From Rossellomorea orangium (GTDB lineage Bacteria > Bacillota > Bacilli > Bacillales > Bacillaceae_B), in contig NZ_JAHWGH010000017.1 of the NCBI RefSeq assembly GCF_019334305.1, forward strand, positions 1 through 64,000: DNA of 64,000 nucleotides. Reading direction: 5' to 3'. Made by a program: the position numbers and the translations under genes. Below, piece by piece: positions 25,041 through 34,190 of the stretch. Every line of letters begins with the position of its first letter. Positions within the stretch are counted from its first letter, which is position 1. Under the pieces are notes generated by a model. That model worked only from the letters and a program-made list of their open reading frames with translations, had not been told where the DNA came from and ran no database searches.

Positions 25041-25354
25041 TGGCGTGGATATTTCTCCTCTTTGCAGGGTTTTCTGAAGTGATCATGGTATCGTTCATGA
25101 AGCTTTCGGAAGGGTACAGAAAGCTTTTTCCATCCCTGATCAGCTTTGTAGCCGGTGCAATGAGCTTTTATTTATTATCGCTATCCCTTCTTGATATCCC
25201 TGTAAGTACGGGGTATGGGATTTGGACTGGAATTGGTTCGGCAGGGGCCGTGATCATGGGGATGATGTTTTTCAATGAAAAAAAAGATCTCAAACGAATG
25301 ATGTTTATATGCTGTATAGTAGGAAGTATCATTGGTTTGAAGTTCATATCTTAA
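25040..25354 (+). CDS. yvdR: SMR-family transporter subunit (YvdR-like)
   Basis: A 104-residue four-helix SMR protein. The key Glu is in AGFSEVIMVSFMKLSEG (residue 13) and helix 3 carries STGYGIWTGIGSAGAV. It has almost no tail, the typical small partner of a heterodimeric pair. Its ATG shares a base with the stop codon of yvdS, so the two are made in equal amounts. The operon ends at a strong terminator. Confidence 0.9.
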   Translation: MAWIFLLFAGFSEVIMVSFMKLSEGYRKLFPSLISFVAGAMSFYLLSLSLLDIPVSTGYGIWTGIGSAGAVIMGMMFFNEKKDLKRMMFICCIVGSIIGLKFIS

Positions 25355-25359
25355 AAAGA

Positions 25360-25396
25360 AAAGATCTTGTCCCCCATATGGGCAAGATCTTTTTCT
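25360..25396. terminator. Bidirectional intrinsic terminator
   Basis: AAAAGATCTTG pairs with CAAGATCTTTT, with an inner CCC/GGG; TTTTTC follows on the plus side and A-rich sequence gives a U-tract on the minus side. It serves yvdR and the convergent gerAC-type gene. Confidence 0.88.
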
Positions 25397-25401
25397 ATAT
25401 G

Positions 25402-26505
25402 TTAATTGATGATCCCGTTCCCGACAATTTTCAATTGAATAGTAGGTTTTATAATGATGGTCGGGTATTCCTTCTCCCAGTCCAACTGTTCCCAATCCTT
25501 ATGGTGAAATGCGATTAATTCTCTCCCTATTCCCAATAAATCTGAGTTCGCCACTTGGATCTTCTTGATGACCTCTTTCGTTTCTTTCTCCAAATGCTCT
25601 GTTATTTTCTTTTCCAACTCCTTAACCTTTGCTTTATCCGCCAATTCATCTTGGGGGAACTCCACAATAGAAACCCCTGTCGTCAATGATAATTCTACTT
25701 GTATATTTCCTGGAGTGGTTGATATTAATTTCATTTTCGTCTTTGGGTCCACCAAATTATACGTAATATAATTTTCTATATTCACTTTCTTTTCTTTATC
25801 CACTTTGGTGACGACCCTTGCAATTTTCGCTTTTTCATTCATTAACACGAGCATAAGGGTCGATTCAGGAATAGAAAGGGTACCAGACATCGCCCGTTTA
25901 TGGAATAGCGCAGTGCCGTCCATGATAACTTCTTCATCTTTTATCCTAAAGAAGGGTACGAAGAAATCTTTTCCTTCATCAAACATGACAGTACAAACAG
26001 ATTGAAGATTCACTTTCGGTACCCCTGTGAAAGACTCTCCAGAAGTGATGGATTCAATAAGATACTCTGATATGAGGACATTTTTCTGTTCGATGGTCCT
26101 GAGAATATCCCCAGCCTCTCCTTCTGCAACCGCTAACTTGGAGGAAATGGAGCTATTTGGATCACGATAGAAAATATCAAGGAAATCGTATACATCCTTC
26201 CTCGCCAAATCTTCACCCAATATGAAGATACGGTTTTTTGACGGTTCGAAATTGCCTGATATCTTGCGGTCCATATGCATTCTGACTTCGCGGATCGTAT
26301 TGGCATCTGCCTCTACCTCTGTATTGGTTGGAGTTCCTTCTTTAAAGTCCCGAATGATGGCGGTGGCATGTATATTTCCGTCCGGGGTTAAATCGAAGGC
26401 AGATGAAAATACAAGCCTCCCATTTTTCAACAGCCTCTCATCCCAACATCCTGAAAGGGTAAAGGAACTTATGATAAGTAGGATTAGAATTTTTTTCTTA
26501 TTCAT
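25402..26505 (-). CDS. Spore germination lipoprotein, Ger(x)C family
   Basis: A 367-residue lipoprotein, the C subunit of a GerA-type germinant receptor. The signal peptide ends in the lipobox TLSGC, so Cys21 is the lipidated residue, followed by the family-typical WDER. The rest is the three-domain GerAC fold with MDRKISGNFEPSKNRIFILGEDLA near 110. The ATG at 26505 (GGGAGAAG upstream) overlaps the stop of the B subunit by four bases; a longer upstream frame was rejected because it precedes the signal peptide. It acts in the spore inner membrane. Confidence 0.93.
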   Translation of the reverse strand: MNKKKILILLIISSFTLSGCWDERLLKNGRLVFSSAFDLTPDGNIHATAIIRDFKEGTPTNTEVEADANTIREVRMHMDRKISGNFEPSKNRIFILGEDLARKDVYDFLDIFYRDPNSSISSKLAVAEGEAGDILRTIEQKNVLISEYLIESITSGESFTGVPKVNLQSVCTVMFDEGKDFFVPFFRIKDEEVIMDGTALFHKRAMSGTLSIPESTLMLVLMNEKAKIARVVTKVDKEKKVNIENYITYNLVDPKTKMKLISTTPGNIQVELSLTTGVSIVEFPQDELADKAKVKELEKKITEHLEKETKEVIKKIQVANSDLLGIGRELIAFHHKDWEQLDWEKEYPTIIIKPTIQLKIVGNGIIN

Positions 26506-27611
26506 GAATTCTTCTCCCATTCCATTTTTTTGAACAAAAAGGATATACAAAGCAGCAAGAAAGGAATCAAGATGACAAAAATATAACTCATAAAGATAAT
26601 TGCCTTATTGTACACTTCCATTTGTTCGTTTTTCACCAATAAAGCAATGATTAGCCCAATAATGCCAAATAGGACGGGTAGAAAGGTGCGTTTGATTTTT
26701 TTGAGCTTCCTGATAAAGAATGATGTCCCTTCCGTTGAAAAAAACAAGTAGCTTGTCAGGGATGTGATGACGTTGACAATCCACAGGGATACAAAAACAA
26801 GGTCGATCCGTTCGATGATTTTCAAATACAGTGACTTCACGAAATATAAAACGGGTTGTGGAACAATTGCAATTTCAGCGGGACTGAATGTCACAATACT
26901 TACGATCGTCATAAAGCAATAAATGGTGGTCACGCTTATATTGGCAACCGTGACAGACTTTAAGATTGATGCAGACCCGATCTGCTGAAAGTGGGGATAT
27001 AAAATGAGCAATAATTCAAATCCAAGCATGGAAAAGTACGCTTCATTCGCCCCCTTCAACCAATTTAAACCTCCTGAATGAGCCATGGGAAACAAATATC
27101 TGAAATCAACTGGATACGTCACCAGAACAATGATGGATATGACAAGCAGAAAGAGGATGAGGCTTGATACAACGACATAGACATTGCTTATCCCAACGAC
27201 ATCTTCTTTCGCCAAATATATGGCCGTGGCGACTAAAAGGACCATTATGATCCATTTAGGAGTAAAAATTAACACCCACATTTTAATGATTTTCGTTGAG
27301 TACATTAACACCAACGCAGTGACTAATATGCCGTAAAGGATGTAGCCACAATTCAGAAGTGTCCCAATACCCCTTCCAAGTAAGATCTTCGAATATTCAA
27401 ATATGGATTTTGAAGGAAATCTTCTGCCTAGTAACCATAGAAGGAAGATGACCCCCTGTACCAGGAGGCCGGCTAAAATCACAGAGATCCAAGCATCCTG
27501 CTTTGACTTCAGATAGACATTAAACGGGAGTCCTAATATTCCTACTCCTATTTGAGTCTGAAGAATAAAGAATGTGAGTTGCACACCACTCAGCTTAGTC
27601 TGATTGTTCAT
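26502..27611 (-). CDS. Spore germination protein, GerAB family (permease-like)
   Basis: A 369-residue membrane protein with ten predicted helices, a member of the amino acid-polyamine-organocation superfamily. The N-terminus LSGVQLTFFILQTQIGVGILGLP holds the unwound first helix (GVGIL) that forms the ligand site in this family. The B subunit is thought to bind the germinant. It starts inside the end of the A-subunit gene (17-base overlap) and its stop overlaps the C-subunit start. Confidence 0.93.
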   Translation of the reverse strand: MNNQTKLSGVQLTFFILQTQIGVGILGLPFNVYLKSKQDAWISVILAGLLVQGVIFLLWLLGRRFPSKSIFEYSKILLGRGIGTLLNCGYILYGILVTALVLMYSTKIIKMWVLIFTPKWIIMVLLVATAIYLAKEDVVGISNVYVVVSSLILFLLVISIIVLVTYPVDFRYLFPMAHSGGLNWLKGANEAYFSMLGFELLLILYPHFQQIGSASILKSVTVANISVTTIYCFMTIVSIVTFSPAEIAIVPQPVLYFVKSLYLKIIERIDLVFVSLWIVNVITSLTSYLFFSTEGTSFFIRKLKKIKRTFLPVLFGIIGLIIALLVKNEQMEVYNKAIIFMSYIFVILIPFLLLCISFLFKKMEWEKNS

Positions 27612-29127
27612 TCTTTTTCCACCTTCTTGGATCCGTCGTTTTCCATTTATATATCGACTTTAAATCTCTTGGCCGCTCTTTCATTAACCATATCGGAACT
27701 CTCATAAATGTATCTTTCCATGCCTTTAAATCAAGAGGCACCAGAGGATATAAGTAATAGTGACCAAGGGACTTCAGTTTTGCCATATGTATAAATGTGA
27801 ACATCAGACCGATGACAATTCCAAAAAAACCGAATATCGACGCTAATAGCATCAGTGGAAACCCCAATATCCGTAGTGAAGTACTCAATTCATTGGAAGG
27901 AATGACGAATGATGAAATCGCCGTAATAGCAACCACAATAACCATTGTATTGGAAACAAAGTTGGCCTCTACCACAGCTGTCCCGATGACGAGCCCCCCC
28001 ACCACACCGATGGTTTGAGCAACAGGATTTGGCAACCGTATGGCAGCTTCACGTAATAATTCCAAGGTGAATTGCATAATGGCCGCTTCGATAAGAGGCG
28101 GAAAGGGCAGATACTCTAATGAACTTTTGATAGAAAAGATAATCTCGACCGGAATGACTTCATAGTTATAAGAAATAACCGCGATGTAAAATGCAGGAAG
28201 ACACAACGTGGTTATAAAACTTATCAATCGGATCAGCCGTAAGAAAGAAGCAATAAATGAACGTGTGTTATAATCCTCTGCCGTTTGAAAAAAACTGAAA
28301 AATGAAACAGGAAAAATCAAGGCAGTCGGACTCCCTTCCATCAGAAGGACCATCCTGCCCTCCATCAGATTGGCCACCACCCTATCCGGTCTCTCCGTAT
28401 TTAGAAACTGCGGAAAAGGGGAAAATGAATTATCTTCGAGAAATTCTTCAAAATACCCCGGAGATTGGATGGAGTCTGCCTCAATTGTTGAGATCCTTCT
28501 TTCGATTGTCTTCACTAAGTCAGGATTGGTCAATGTGGATATGCTGACCAGAGCATACTTCGTTTTTGTTGTCTCTCCCACGTGGGAATATTTCACCGTC
28601 ACATTTTTATTTATGATTCTCTCTCTTATGAATTGGACATTCTCTGAGACATTCTCACTAAACCCTTGATGGGAACCCCTGACGACCTTTTCATTGGTAG
28701 GTTCAATCCGATGTGCCGACTGATCTTTCGGAGAGGGGATCAACAGCATGCATTCTTCGTCCTCTTGTATCAATAGGCATGAGCCATCCACCAGTCCATC
28801 AAGAGCTTTCTGGAGGTCGACCGTCTCAATGATGGTTGCACCATTCACGATATGACGTATGTTCCCAAAAGGGGTTTCCTGCATTGGCTTGATGACATTC
28901 ATTTGAACACTCTTAACATCTACTATTGAATCAATGAAAATCAGCTTGATCCTGCTATCATTGAAGATCAGATTCCTAATGGAAAGGTCATCTGTTAAAT
29001 AAAGGCCATCTCGAATAAACGTTACTCTCTCCTCTAAATTAGAAGGGGAAGATACGCTCACTTCTTTATCCTCTTGAGCCGGATTGATTAATTTTCGTGT
29101 GGTCCTTGTCTTGAATGACCTTCCCAT
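27595..29127 (-). CDS. Spore germination protein, GerAA/GerA family
   Basis: A 510-residue A subunit. The first 250 residues are the soluble N-terminal domain; conserved ESPGYFEEFLED-like sequence (SPGYFEEFLEDNSFSPFPQ, about 230) and RPDRVVANLMEGRMVLLMEGSP precede about six membrane helices, including the PFPPLIEAAIMQFTLELLREA pore region. GerA-type A subunits oligomerise to form the ion channel opened by germinant. I chose ATG 29127 with TAGGTG upstream. It is first in the A-B-C operon; the arrangement resembles B. subtilis yndDEF. The germinant is not predictable. Confidence 0.93.
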   Translation of the reverse strand: MGRSFKTRTTRKLINPAQEDKEVSVSSPSNLEERVTFIRDGLYLTDDLSIRNLIFNDSRIKLIFIDSIVDVKSVQMNVIKPMQETPFGNIRHIVNGATIIETVDLQKALDGLVDGSCLLIQEDEECMLLIPSPKDQSAHRIEPTNEKVVRGSHQGFSENVSENVQFIRERIINKNVTVKYSHVGETTKTKYALVSISTLTNPDLVKTIERRISTIEADSIQSPGYFEEFLEDNSFSPFPQFLNTERPDRVVANLMEGRMVLLMEGSPTALIFPVSFFSFFQTAEDYNTRSFIASFLRLIRLISFITTLCLPAFYIAVISYNYEVIPVEIIFSIKSSLEYLPFPPLIEAAIMQFTLELLREAAIRLPNPVAQTIGVVGGLVIGTAVVEANFVSNTMVIVVAITAISSFVIPSNELSTSLRILGFPLMLLASIFGFFGIVIGLMFTFIHMAKLKSLGHYYLYPLVPLDLKAWKDTFMRVPIWLMKERPRDLKSIYKWKTTDPRRWKKNEQSD

Positions 29128-29387
29128 GTTTAACACCTACTGAAAGAGTTTATTACCATGTAGGGTGTCCACAATATGCCGTGCTATTCAAAGGCATCAA
29201 TGGGCATTTCAAGTTAAGGTACGACCTTCAATTGATTAGATGCGTTTTGCTTGGATGAGGTGTCATCCTCAGTTTTAGTGATCCCATTCAAAAAATTCTC
29301 TCTTTCCATCAGATATTAGTAGGGTGTACCTGCCAGTTTTTGATATACTTAATCAGATAAACTAGTCGATAGGTAGAGGTGAATAGA

Positions 29388-30479
29388 TTGACCAAGAAAA
29401 AAATGTATTCATGGAGTTTACAAATCCTTATTATTCTTACCATCATTTATGTTTCAACTAAAATTTCCTTTCTATTTGAACCAATCGTTGTATTTGCTTC
29501 AACTTTATTCTTCCCGATCATTATTTCAGGGTTTCTATATTTTTTATTAAACCCGTTGGTCAATCTTCTTGTTAAAGCAAGATTGCCGAGAACAGTTGCG
29601 ATCATCGTCTTATATGCGGCGATTATCGGTGCTATGGTTCTGATCATAGGAAATATCGCCCCTGTCATTACACGCCAGGTGACGGCATTATTCAATGCAC
29701 TGCCGGAGTATGCTCGTCAAACGAGGAATTTCATTGAGTATTTGTCTGAGACAGAACAATTTAAATGGATGATGAATCAGGATTATGTGTCACTGAAGGA
29801 TATTGAGAATCAGCTGGTGGATTTCGCCAATACATTGCCCGATAATATCACAACAGCATTAAAAGGTTTGTTGAGTGTCTTAACCAGTATTACAATCCTT
29901 ATTGTAACCGTTCCTTTCCTATTGTTCTTCATGTTCAAAGATGGGCATAAATTTCCGAGAGCGATTTCGAAGTTCCTGCCTCCAGCTTACCGCGAGGAAG
30001 GAGTCAACACATTAAAGGATACAAGTGAAACACTTGCTGCTTACATACAGGGACAGCTGACCGTCGCTTCATTTGTAGGGACCCTGACTTTTATCGGTTA
30101 TTTAATCATTGGTTTGCCATATGCATTAGTTATGGCACTGATCGGAGCGGTCACGAATATCATACCGTTTATTGGTCCTTTCATCGGTGCAGCACCTGCC
30201 ATCATCGTGGCATTATTTGATTCACCGACGAAAGCGATCCTGGTGGTGGTCGTTGTCACGATCGCTCAACAAATTGAAGGGAATCTCCTTTCACCCCTCA
30301 TTCTGGGTAAACGACTGGATACCCACCCGGCGACCATCATCATTTTATTACTTGTTGCTGGGAATTTGGCAGGGATACTCGGAATGATCTTAGCTGTACC
30401 AACTTACGCCGTGACGAAAACCATAGTATTGAATACAGTGAAGTTCATTAAACTGCGAAGATCAACCATACAGGAATGA
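29388..30479 (+). CDS. AI-2E-family transporter (YueF-like)
   Basis: A 363-residue membrane protein of the UPF0118/AI-2E family: two N-terminal helices, a long helical extracytoplasmic region (about 85-150), then five to six helices with VPFLLFFMFKDG, GALTN-like GAVTNIIPFIGPFIGAAPA and LSPLILGKRLDTHPA, all family-diagnostic. Members act as Na+/H+ exchangers or export small molecules; the AI-2 label is inherited. I prefer TTG 29388 (AGAGGTG seven bases upstream) to GTG 29379, which overlaps that site. Followed by a terminator. Confidence 0.88.
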   Translation: MTKKKMYSWSLQILIILTIIYVSTKISFLFEPIVVFASTLFFPIIISGFLYFLLNPLVNLLVKARLPRTVAIIVLYAAIIGAMVLIIGNIAPVITRQVTALFNALPEYARQTRNFIEYLSETEQFKWMMNQDYVSLKDIENQLVDFANTLPDNITTALKGLLSVLTSITILIVTVPFLLFFMFKDGHKFPRAISKFLPPAYREEGVNTLKDTSETLAAYIQGQLTVASFVGTLTFIGYLIIGLPYALVMALIGAVTNIIPFIGPFIGAAPAIIVALFDSPTKAILVVVVVTIAQQIEGNLLSPLILGKRLDTHPATIIILLLVAGNLAGILGMILAVPTYAVTKTIVLNTVKFIKLRRSTIQE

Positions 30480-30486
30480 TCACGGA

Positions 30487-30514
30487 GACAGCCGGGCTTG
30501 CCCGGTTGTTTTAA
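30487..30514 (+). terminator. Intrinsic terminator after the AI-2E gene
   Basis: ACAGCCGGGC pairs with GCCCGGTTGT with a two-base loop; TTTTAA follows. Confidence 0.82.
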
Positions 30515-30537
30515 TGTTGAGATCTTTTGCCTATAAA

Positions 30538-30573
30538 CAAAAAAAAGCAAACCCCCGACATGGGAATTTGCTT
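30538..30573 (-). terminator. Intrinsic terminator of the 90-aa gene
   Basis: Minus-strand stem AGCAAATTCCC with GGGGGTTTGCT, then eight T. Confidence 0.85.
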
Positions 30574-30579
30574 CTCTTT

Positions 30580-30852
30580 TCATCTTTTCTTTTTAAATAA
30601 TTTATCCGATGCCCCTTTGACTGCTTTGCCGGCCGTATCGACGGTCTTTCCAACCATTTTATTACCGGTATTGCCTACATTTTTCACAAAGTCTGCCGAG
30701 GTATCAGAAACCTTCCCTACCAATCCACCTTTACCGCTCACACTTTTAATCATGTCATTTGCAGTGTCTGCCGTTTTGTTCAACAGTTCACTGGCCTGCT
30801 TGGATGTATTCTTGACTAATTCACCCGGAGTATTTCGTTTATCCTCAGTCAT
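30580..30852 (-). CDS. Lysine/alanine/threonine-rich helical protein, function unknown
   Basis: A 90-residue soluble protein of low complexity: repeated units such as NKTADTANDMIKSV, KVSDTSADFVKNV and KTVDTAGKAVKGASDK recur about every 11-14 residues. The pattern suggests an amphipathic helix like LEA proteins or phasins, which bind membranes or protect under desiccation; this is inference from composition. The ATG at 30852 has AAGGAGGAG seven bases upstream; the frame is open to 30930 but without a ribosome site. Confidence 0.68.
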   Translation of the reverse strand: MTEDKRNTPGELVKNTSKQASELLNKTADTANDMIKSVSGKGGLVGKVSDTSADFVKNVGNTGNKMVGKTVDTAGKAVKGASDKLFKKKR

Positions 30853-30930
30853 GCTGATTCTCCTCCTTAGATAAAGACTCATCACTATCCCTATGTAAGA
30901 GGAGACCAAAGTATTCGAACCAGCCGACAA

Positions 30931-31635
30931 TCACGTGCTATGTTTTAAATAATTTGTCGTTAGTTTGGTTTCCCGGATCGCACCATCTTGTCTTTCAACC
31001 CAGTATGCGGAAGCATGCTCCCTGGAACTCACTACATTGTGTAGTTCACCATCAATAAAATGCAGGGCTGCCCCATCATCTGCTGCATAGCCAACCTTCA
31101 ATTCACCACTCTTAATAAAAGAATGATAGAGGGGGCGTCGGTTCTCTTCTCCATCATAATGGGGGGAGTGACTGCCTTTCAACAAACCCAATCCTTTAAT
31201 TCCTTCTAATTCATCACCGTATGAATCGGTCGTACCTTCTTCAAACCAGCATATAGAACCTGCACTTAATCCTGAAAGGATGATCCCGCACTCCCATGCC
31301 TTTCTTAATATGGAATCGATCCCCCACTCTCGCCATAGTGCCAGCATGCATTTTGTATTGCCCCCTCCTACATAAATAATATCCTTATCTAATAGAAATC
31401 CTTCTAAATCCCTTGTGGAGGGCTTGAATAAAGAAAGATGTGAAGGCTCACAGGATAGGGATTTAAATGAATGGTAGAACCGTTCAATATAACTGTCGGC
31501 ATCTCCACTGGCTGTCGGAAGAAAACATATCTTTGGTTCTGAGGCTTTTGCCTGCTGGAGTATGTACTGATCCAATAATAAGTTTTCGGGCTCCATGGAG
31601 AAACCTCCTCCACCCATTGCAATGATTTGTTTCAT
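30931..31635 (-). CDS. Peptidase S51 family protein (YgaJ-like)
   Basis: A 234-residue protein of the peptidase E/cyanophycinase family. The nucleophile is in the elbow SGLSAGSICWF (about 120-130), preceded by YVGGGNTKCML, and the His lies in GSHSPHYDGE (about 153-162). Family members hydrolyse Asp-X dipeptides or related bonds. I chose ATG 31635 (AAGGAAG about ten bases upstream); a GTG at 31647 sits on the ribosome site. B. subtilis YgaJ is the likely counterpart. It is 78 bases upstream of the LEA-like gene on the same strand. Confidence 0.85.
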   Translation of the reverse strand: MKQIIAMGGGGFSMEPENLLLDQYILQQAKASEPKICFLPTASGDADSYIERFYHSFKSLSCEPSHLSLFKPSTRDLEGFLLDKDIIYVGGGNTKCMLALWREWGIDSILRKAWECGIILSGLSAGSICWFEEGTTDSYGDELEGIKGLGLLKGSHSPHYDGEENRRPLYHSFIKSGELKVGYAADDGAALHFIDGELHNVVSSREHASAYWVERQDGAIRETKLTTNYLKHST

Positions 31636-31734
31636 GAAAATACCCACTTCCTTTTATGGAATAAAATGATAAGTACCTCTATCCTATCAAATTAACTTGT
31701 GTTCGGGTTATAGAATTTTGACTTACATCCTTAA

Positions 31735-31795
31735 AATAAAAAAATAGGCTGTCATCAAGAGTCATTTTTCATGATTTCTTGAGACAACCTCTATT
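31735..31795 (-). terminator. Intrinsic terminator of the BCCT gene
   Basis: A long imperfect stem (AGGTTGTC with GACAGCCT, then TCAAGA/TCTTGA) with a run of seven T on the minus strand. Confidence 0.75.
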
Positions 31796-31814
31796 TACTA
31801 TTCAGTTCAAATAA

Positions 31815-33323
31815 CTAATTATCTGTACCTGCTTCTGTTTTTCTTTTTCTCTTACTGGTTTCCTTTTGAAAGGAAAGAATCAGGCCATATGTCATGAAGA
31901 GTAATATCACTCCTAATGGCAAAGCCGTTATGATAGTGGCTGCCTGTAATCCACTGATCCCACCTGAACCCATCAAGATCGCAGCAATGGCAGCCAAGAC
32001 TAGACCCCAGCTGAATTTCACAAAGAATGGAGGATTTAAACTTCCATTTGAGGTTTGCATCCCCAATACAAATGTTGCAGAATCTGCAGATGTGACAAAG
32101 AATGTAATGATGAGGAAAAGCGAAATAACCGACAGAACTCCACTTAATGGCATCTGATCAAACACATAAAATAGTGAAGTCTCCAAACTTTGACCGGCTA
32201 CATCAATTCCCTGAACAAGATCATAATACAATCCTGTCCCTCCAAATACACCAAACCAGAGAGAGCATACGATGGTTGGTACGATGATGACCGCAATGAT
32301 GAATTCCCGGACTGTCCTACCCTTTGACACCCTCGCTATAAAGGTCCCGACAAACGGTGTCCAGGAAATCCACCATGCCCAGTAAAAAATCGTCCAGTCT
32401 TTCACCCATTGGTTATCTTCAATGTTGAAGGGTGAAAACCGCAATCCCATACTGGGAAGATTCTGAACATAGCTCCCAAACGTAGTCAGAAATAGTTCCA
32501 ATACAAATTGAGAAGGTCCAACGATAAGGAAAACAATAAATAACAATACCGCCAGGATCATATTCGCATTGCTCAGGTATTTGATTCCCTTTGACAATCC
32601 TGTAGAAGCTGACGTAATGTAAAGTATCGTTGCGATACCCATGATGATCAATTGAACATTGAAGTTTATCGGGGTTCCTATTAAGTAATTAAGTCCACTA
32701 TTAATTTGTTGAGCTCCAATACCTAACGAAATGGCTACGCCAAAAATCGTTGCAAATACCGCAATAATATCCACGACATATCCTATCGGCCCATTCGCTT
32801 TTTTGCCTATGACCGGATACAATGTAGCACTCATCAATCCCGGCATGCCCTTTCTGAACTTATAATAGGCTAATGCCAATGCAACAACCGCATAAATGGC
32901 CCATGCGTGAAATCCCCAGTGAAGATAGGTATACCTCAACCCGATTTTAGCTGATTCAATGGTTCCTCCATCACCATAAGGAGGTGTGGCATAATGAGAA
33001 ACCGGCTCGGATACCCCATAAAACAGGAGACCGATCCCCATTCCTGCACTAAACAGCATGGCGAACCATGTTAACGTCGAATATTCCGGCCTGTCCGTAT
33101 CTTTCCCTAAACGGATCTTACCGTATTTACTTAATGCAAAAAAGATGGCGATGATAAAAAAGAATGTGGCTGAGAACTGATAAAACCAGCCAAACTTATC
33201 AAGGAGAACTCCTTGAGTATTTGTCATAACTTCGATCAATCCCTGAGGAAAAATGACTCCCCATAATACAAAGATCACGCCGATCGAAATCGCGATCCAA
33301 AACATTGGTGTAAAATTCTTCAA
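31815..33323 (-). CDS. opuD: Betaine/choline/carnitine transporter, BCCT family (OpuD-like)
   Basis: A 502-residue, 12-helix secondary transporter. It carries the glycine-rich helix 3 (GMGIGLLFYGVSEPV, about 94), the aromatic substrate box in WTIFYWAWWISWTPFVG (about 315) and the conserved RVSKGRTVREF. Length and sequence match B. subtilis OpuD, a Na+-coupled glycine betaine importer used under salt stress. The start is TTG, seven bases after GGGGGAA. It is monocistronic with its own terminator. Substrate is by homology only. Confidence 0.88.
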   Translation of the reverse strand: MKNFTPMFWIAISIGVIFVLWGVIFPQGLIEVMTNTQGVLLDKFGWFYQFSATFFFIIAIFFALSKYGKIRLGKDTDRPEYSTLTWFAMLFSAGMGIGLLFYGVSEPVSHYATPPYGDGGTIESAKIGLRYTYLHWGFHAWAIYAVVALALAYYKFRKGMPGLMSATLYPVIGKKANGPIGYVVDIIAVFATIFGVAISLGIGAQQINSGLNYLIGTPINFNVQLIIMGIATILYITSASTGLSKGIKYLSNANMILAVLLFIVFLIVGPSQFVLELFLTTFGSYVQNLPSMGLRFSPFNIEDNQWVKDWTIFYWAWWISWTPFVGTFIARVSKGRTVREFIIAVIIVPTIVCSLWFGVFGGTGLYYDLVQGIDVAGQSLETSLFYVFDQMPLSGVLSVISLFLIITFFVTSADSATFVLGMQTSNGSLNPPFFVKFSWGLVLAAIAAILMGSGGISGLQAATIITALPLGVILLFMTYGLILSFQKETSKRKRKTEAGTDN

Positions 33324-33545
33324 CTTACTTCCCCCTCAATACAATTGTGTCAATGAATAATGTACAGCTTGATATGTAATAAAAATAAAGACATGAAATT
33401 ATTTTACCCTCTGGTATATAGGACTAAACTAGTAAGTTAATGGTAATTGAAAAGGGGAGATCCATTTACAGTTTCCTGTTCATTTTATTTTAGAGGTATC
33501 AATTTTGAATTAATGGGCAAATTATAGTAGACGGAGGTGATAAAC

Positions 33546-33668
33546 ATGACAAACAAAAACAACAAAAATCCACAACAGCAAAAAAATGAAGCAGAATTTG
33601 CTCAAGAGCAAAACGCTGCTGAAAGAGCGAAAAAAGCTTCTAAACAACAAAACCAACAAAATAAATAA
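33546..33668 (+). CDS. Short Asn/Gln-rich protein resembling gamma-type SASP
   Basis: A 40-residue protein, nearly all Asn, Gln, Lys, Ala and Glu. It has AGGAGGTG five bases before its ATG. The central EFAQEQNAAERAKK recalls the EFASETNAQQVRKQN repeat of gamma-type small acid-soluble spore proteins, but only one degenerate unit is present instead of two or more. In spores these proteins are an amino acid store degraded by GPR. A GPR cut site (E-F-A) is preserved. No firm sigma-G promoter could be fixed. Confidence 0.55.
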   Translation: MTNKNNKNPQQQKNEAEFAQEQNAAERAKKASKQQNQQNK

Positions 33669-33701
33669 TCTAACATAGTAATAAATATTGAATACTTAAT
33701 G

Positions 33702-33736
33702 GGAGATCAGTCTAATGACTGGTCTCTTTCTTTTTG
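33702..33736 (+). terminator. Intrinsic terminator after the SASP-like gene
   Basis: GAGATCAGTC pairs with GACTGGTCTC (one G-T), TAAT loop, then TTTCTTTTT. Confidence 0.88.
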
Positions 33737-33775
33737 AAGAGCCCTACCGGAAATCAATCTTTAGGCTAGAACAAG

Positions 33776-33813
33776 AACAACCTCCCCGCAATCCTTCGGG
33801 GAGGTTGTTTTCT
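33776..33813. terminator. Second hairpin terminator, probably for the convergent gene
   Basis: ACAACCTCCCCG pairs exactly with CGGGGAGGTTGT around CAATCCTT; TTTTCTTT follows on the plus side and TTCTTGTTCT on the minus side. It likely ends the minus-strand gene at 33858 and backs up the terminator at 33702. Confidence 0.8.
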
Positions 33814-33857
33814 TTCCATGGAATTCAATGAAAAGGAGATGAACCCATTTCATGTAA

Positions 33858-34079
33858 TTATTTAGTATGACTGCTCTTTTTGGTGAACGGTTTGTAGGCA
33901 ACCACTACGGCAACCACCGCCGAGACCGCATTTATTAAAGTTCCGACCATAGGAGAGCCTTTATAACCTGTACCATCATACATGTTCGTTATGATTAGAC
34001 CGGCTATAACACTTAATAATAGGCTCACTCCCAGGAATACTCCTATAAAAATAAAAAACTTCTTGGCATTTTCCCACAA
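33858..34079 (-). CDS. Small two-helix membrane protein, function unknown
   Basis: A 73-residue protein with helices at about 7-30 and 44-62 joined by a Gly-rich loop (MYDGTGYKGSP), and a lysine-rich tail KPFTKKSSHTK that should face the cytoplasm. The start is TTG, eight bases after GGAGTG. It is monocistronic. I do not recognise a family. Confidence 0.6.
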   Translation of the reverse strand: MWENAKKFFIFIGVFLGVSLLLSVIAGLIITNMYDGTGYKGSPMVGTLINAVSAVVAVVVAYKPFTKKSSHTK

Positions 34080-34190
34080 AATTACAGCACTCCAATGTAA
34101 GGGATTGTTTATTAGAATATAACAGGAATACGCAGCAAAGACCAGTTACAGGCATCTTTGATCAGGTCATGGGATACTCATTATTTCAAT

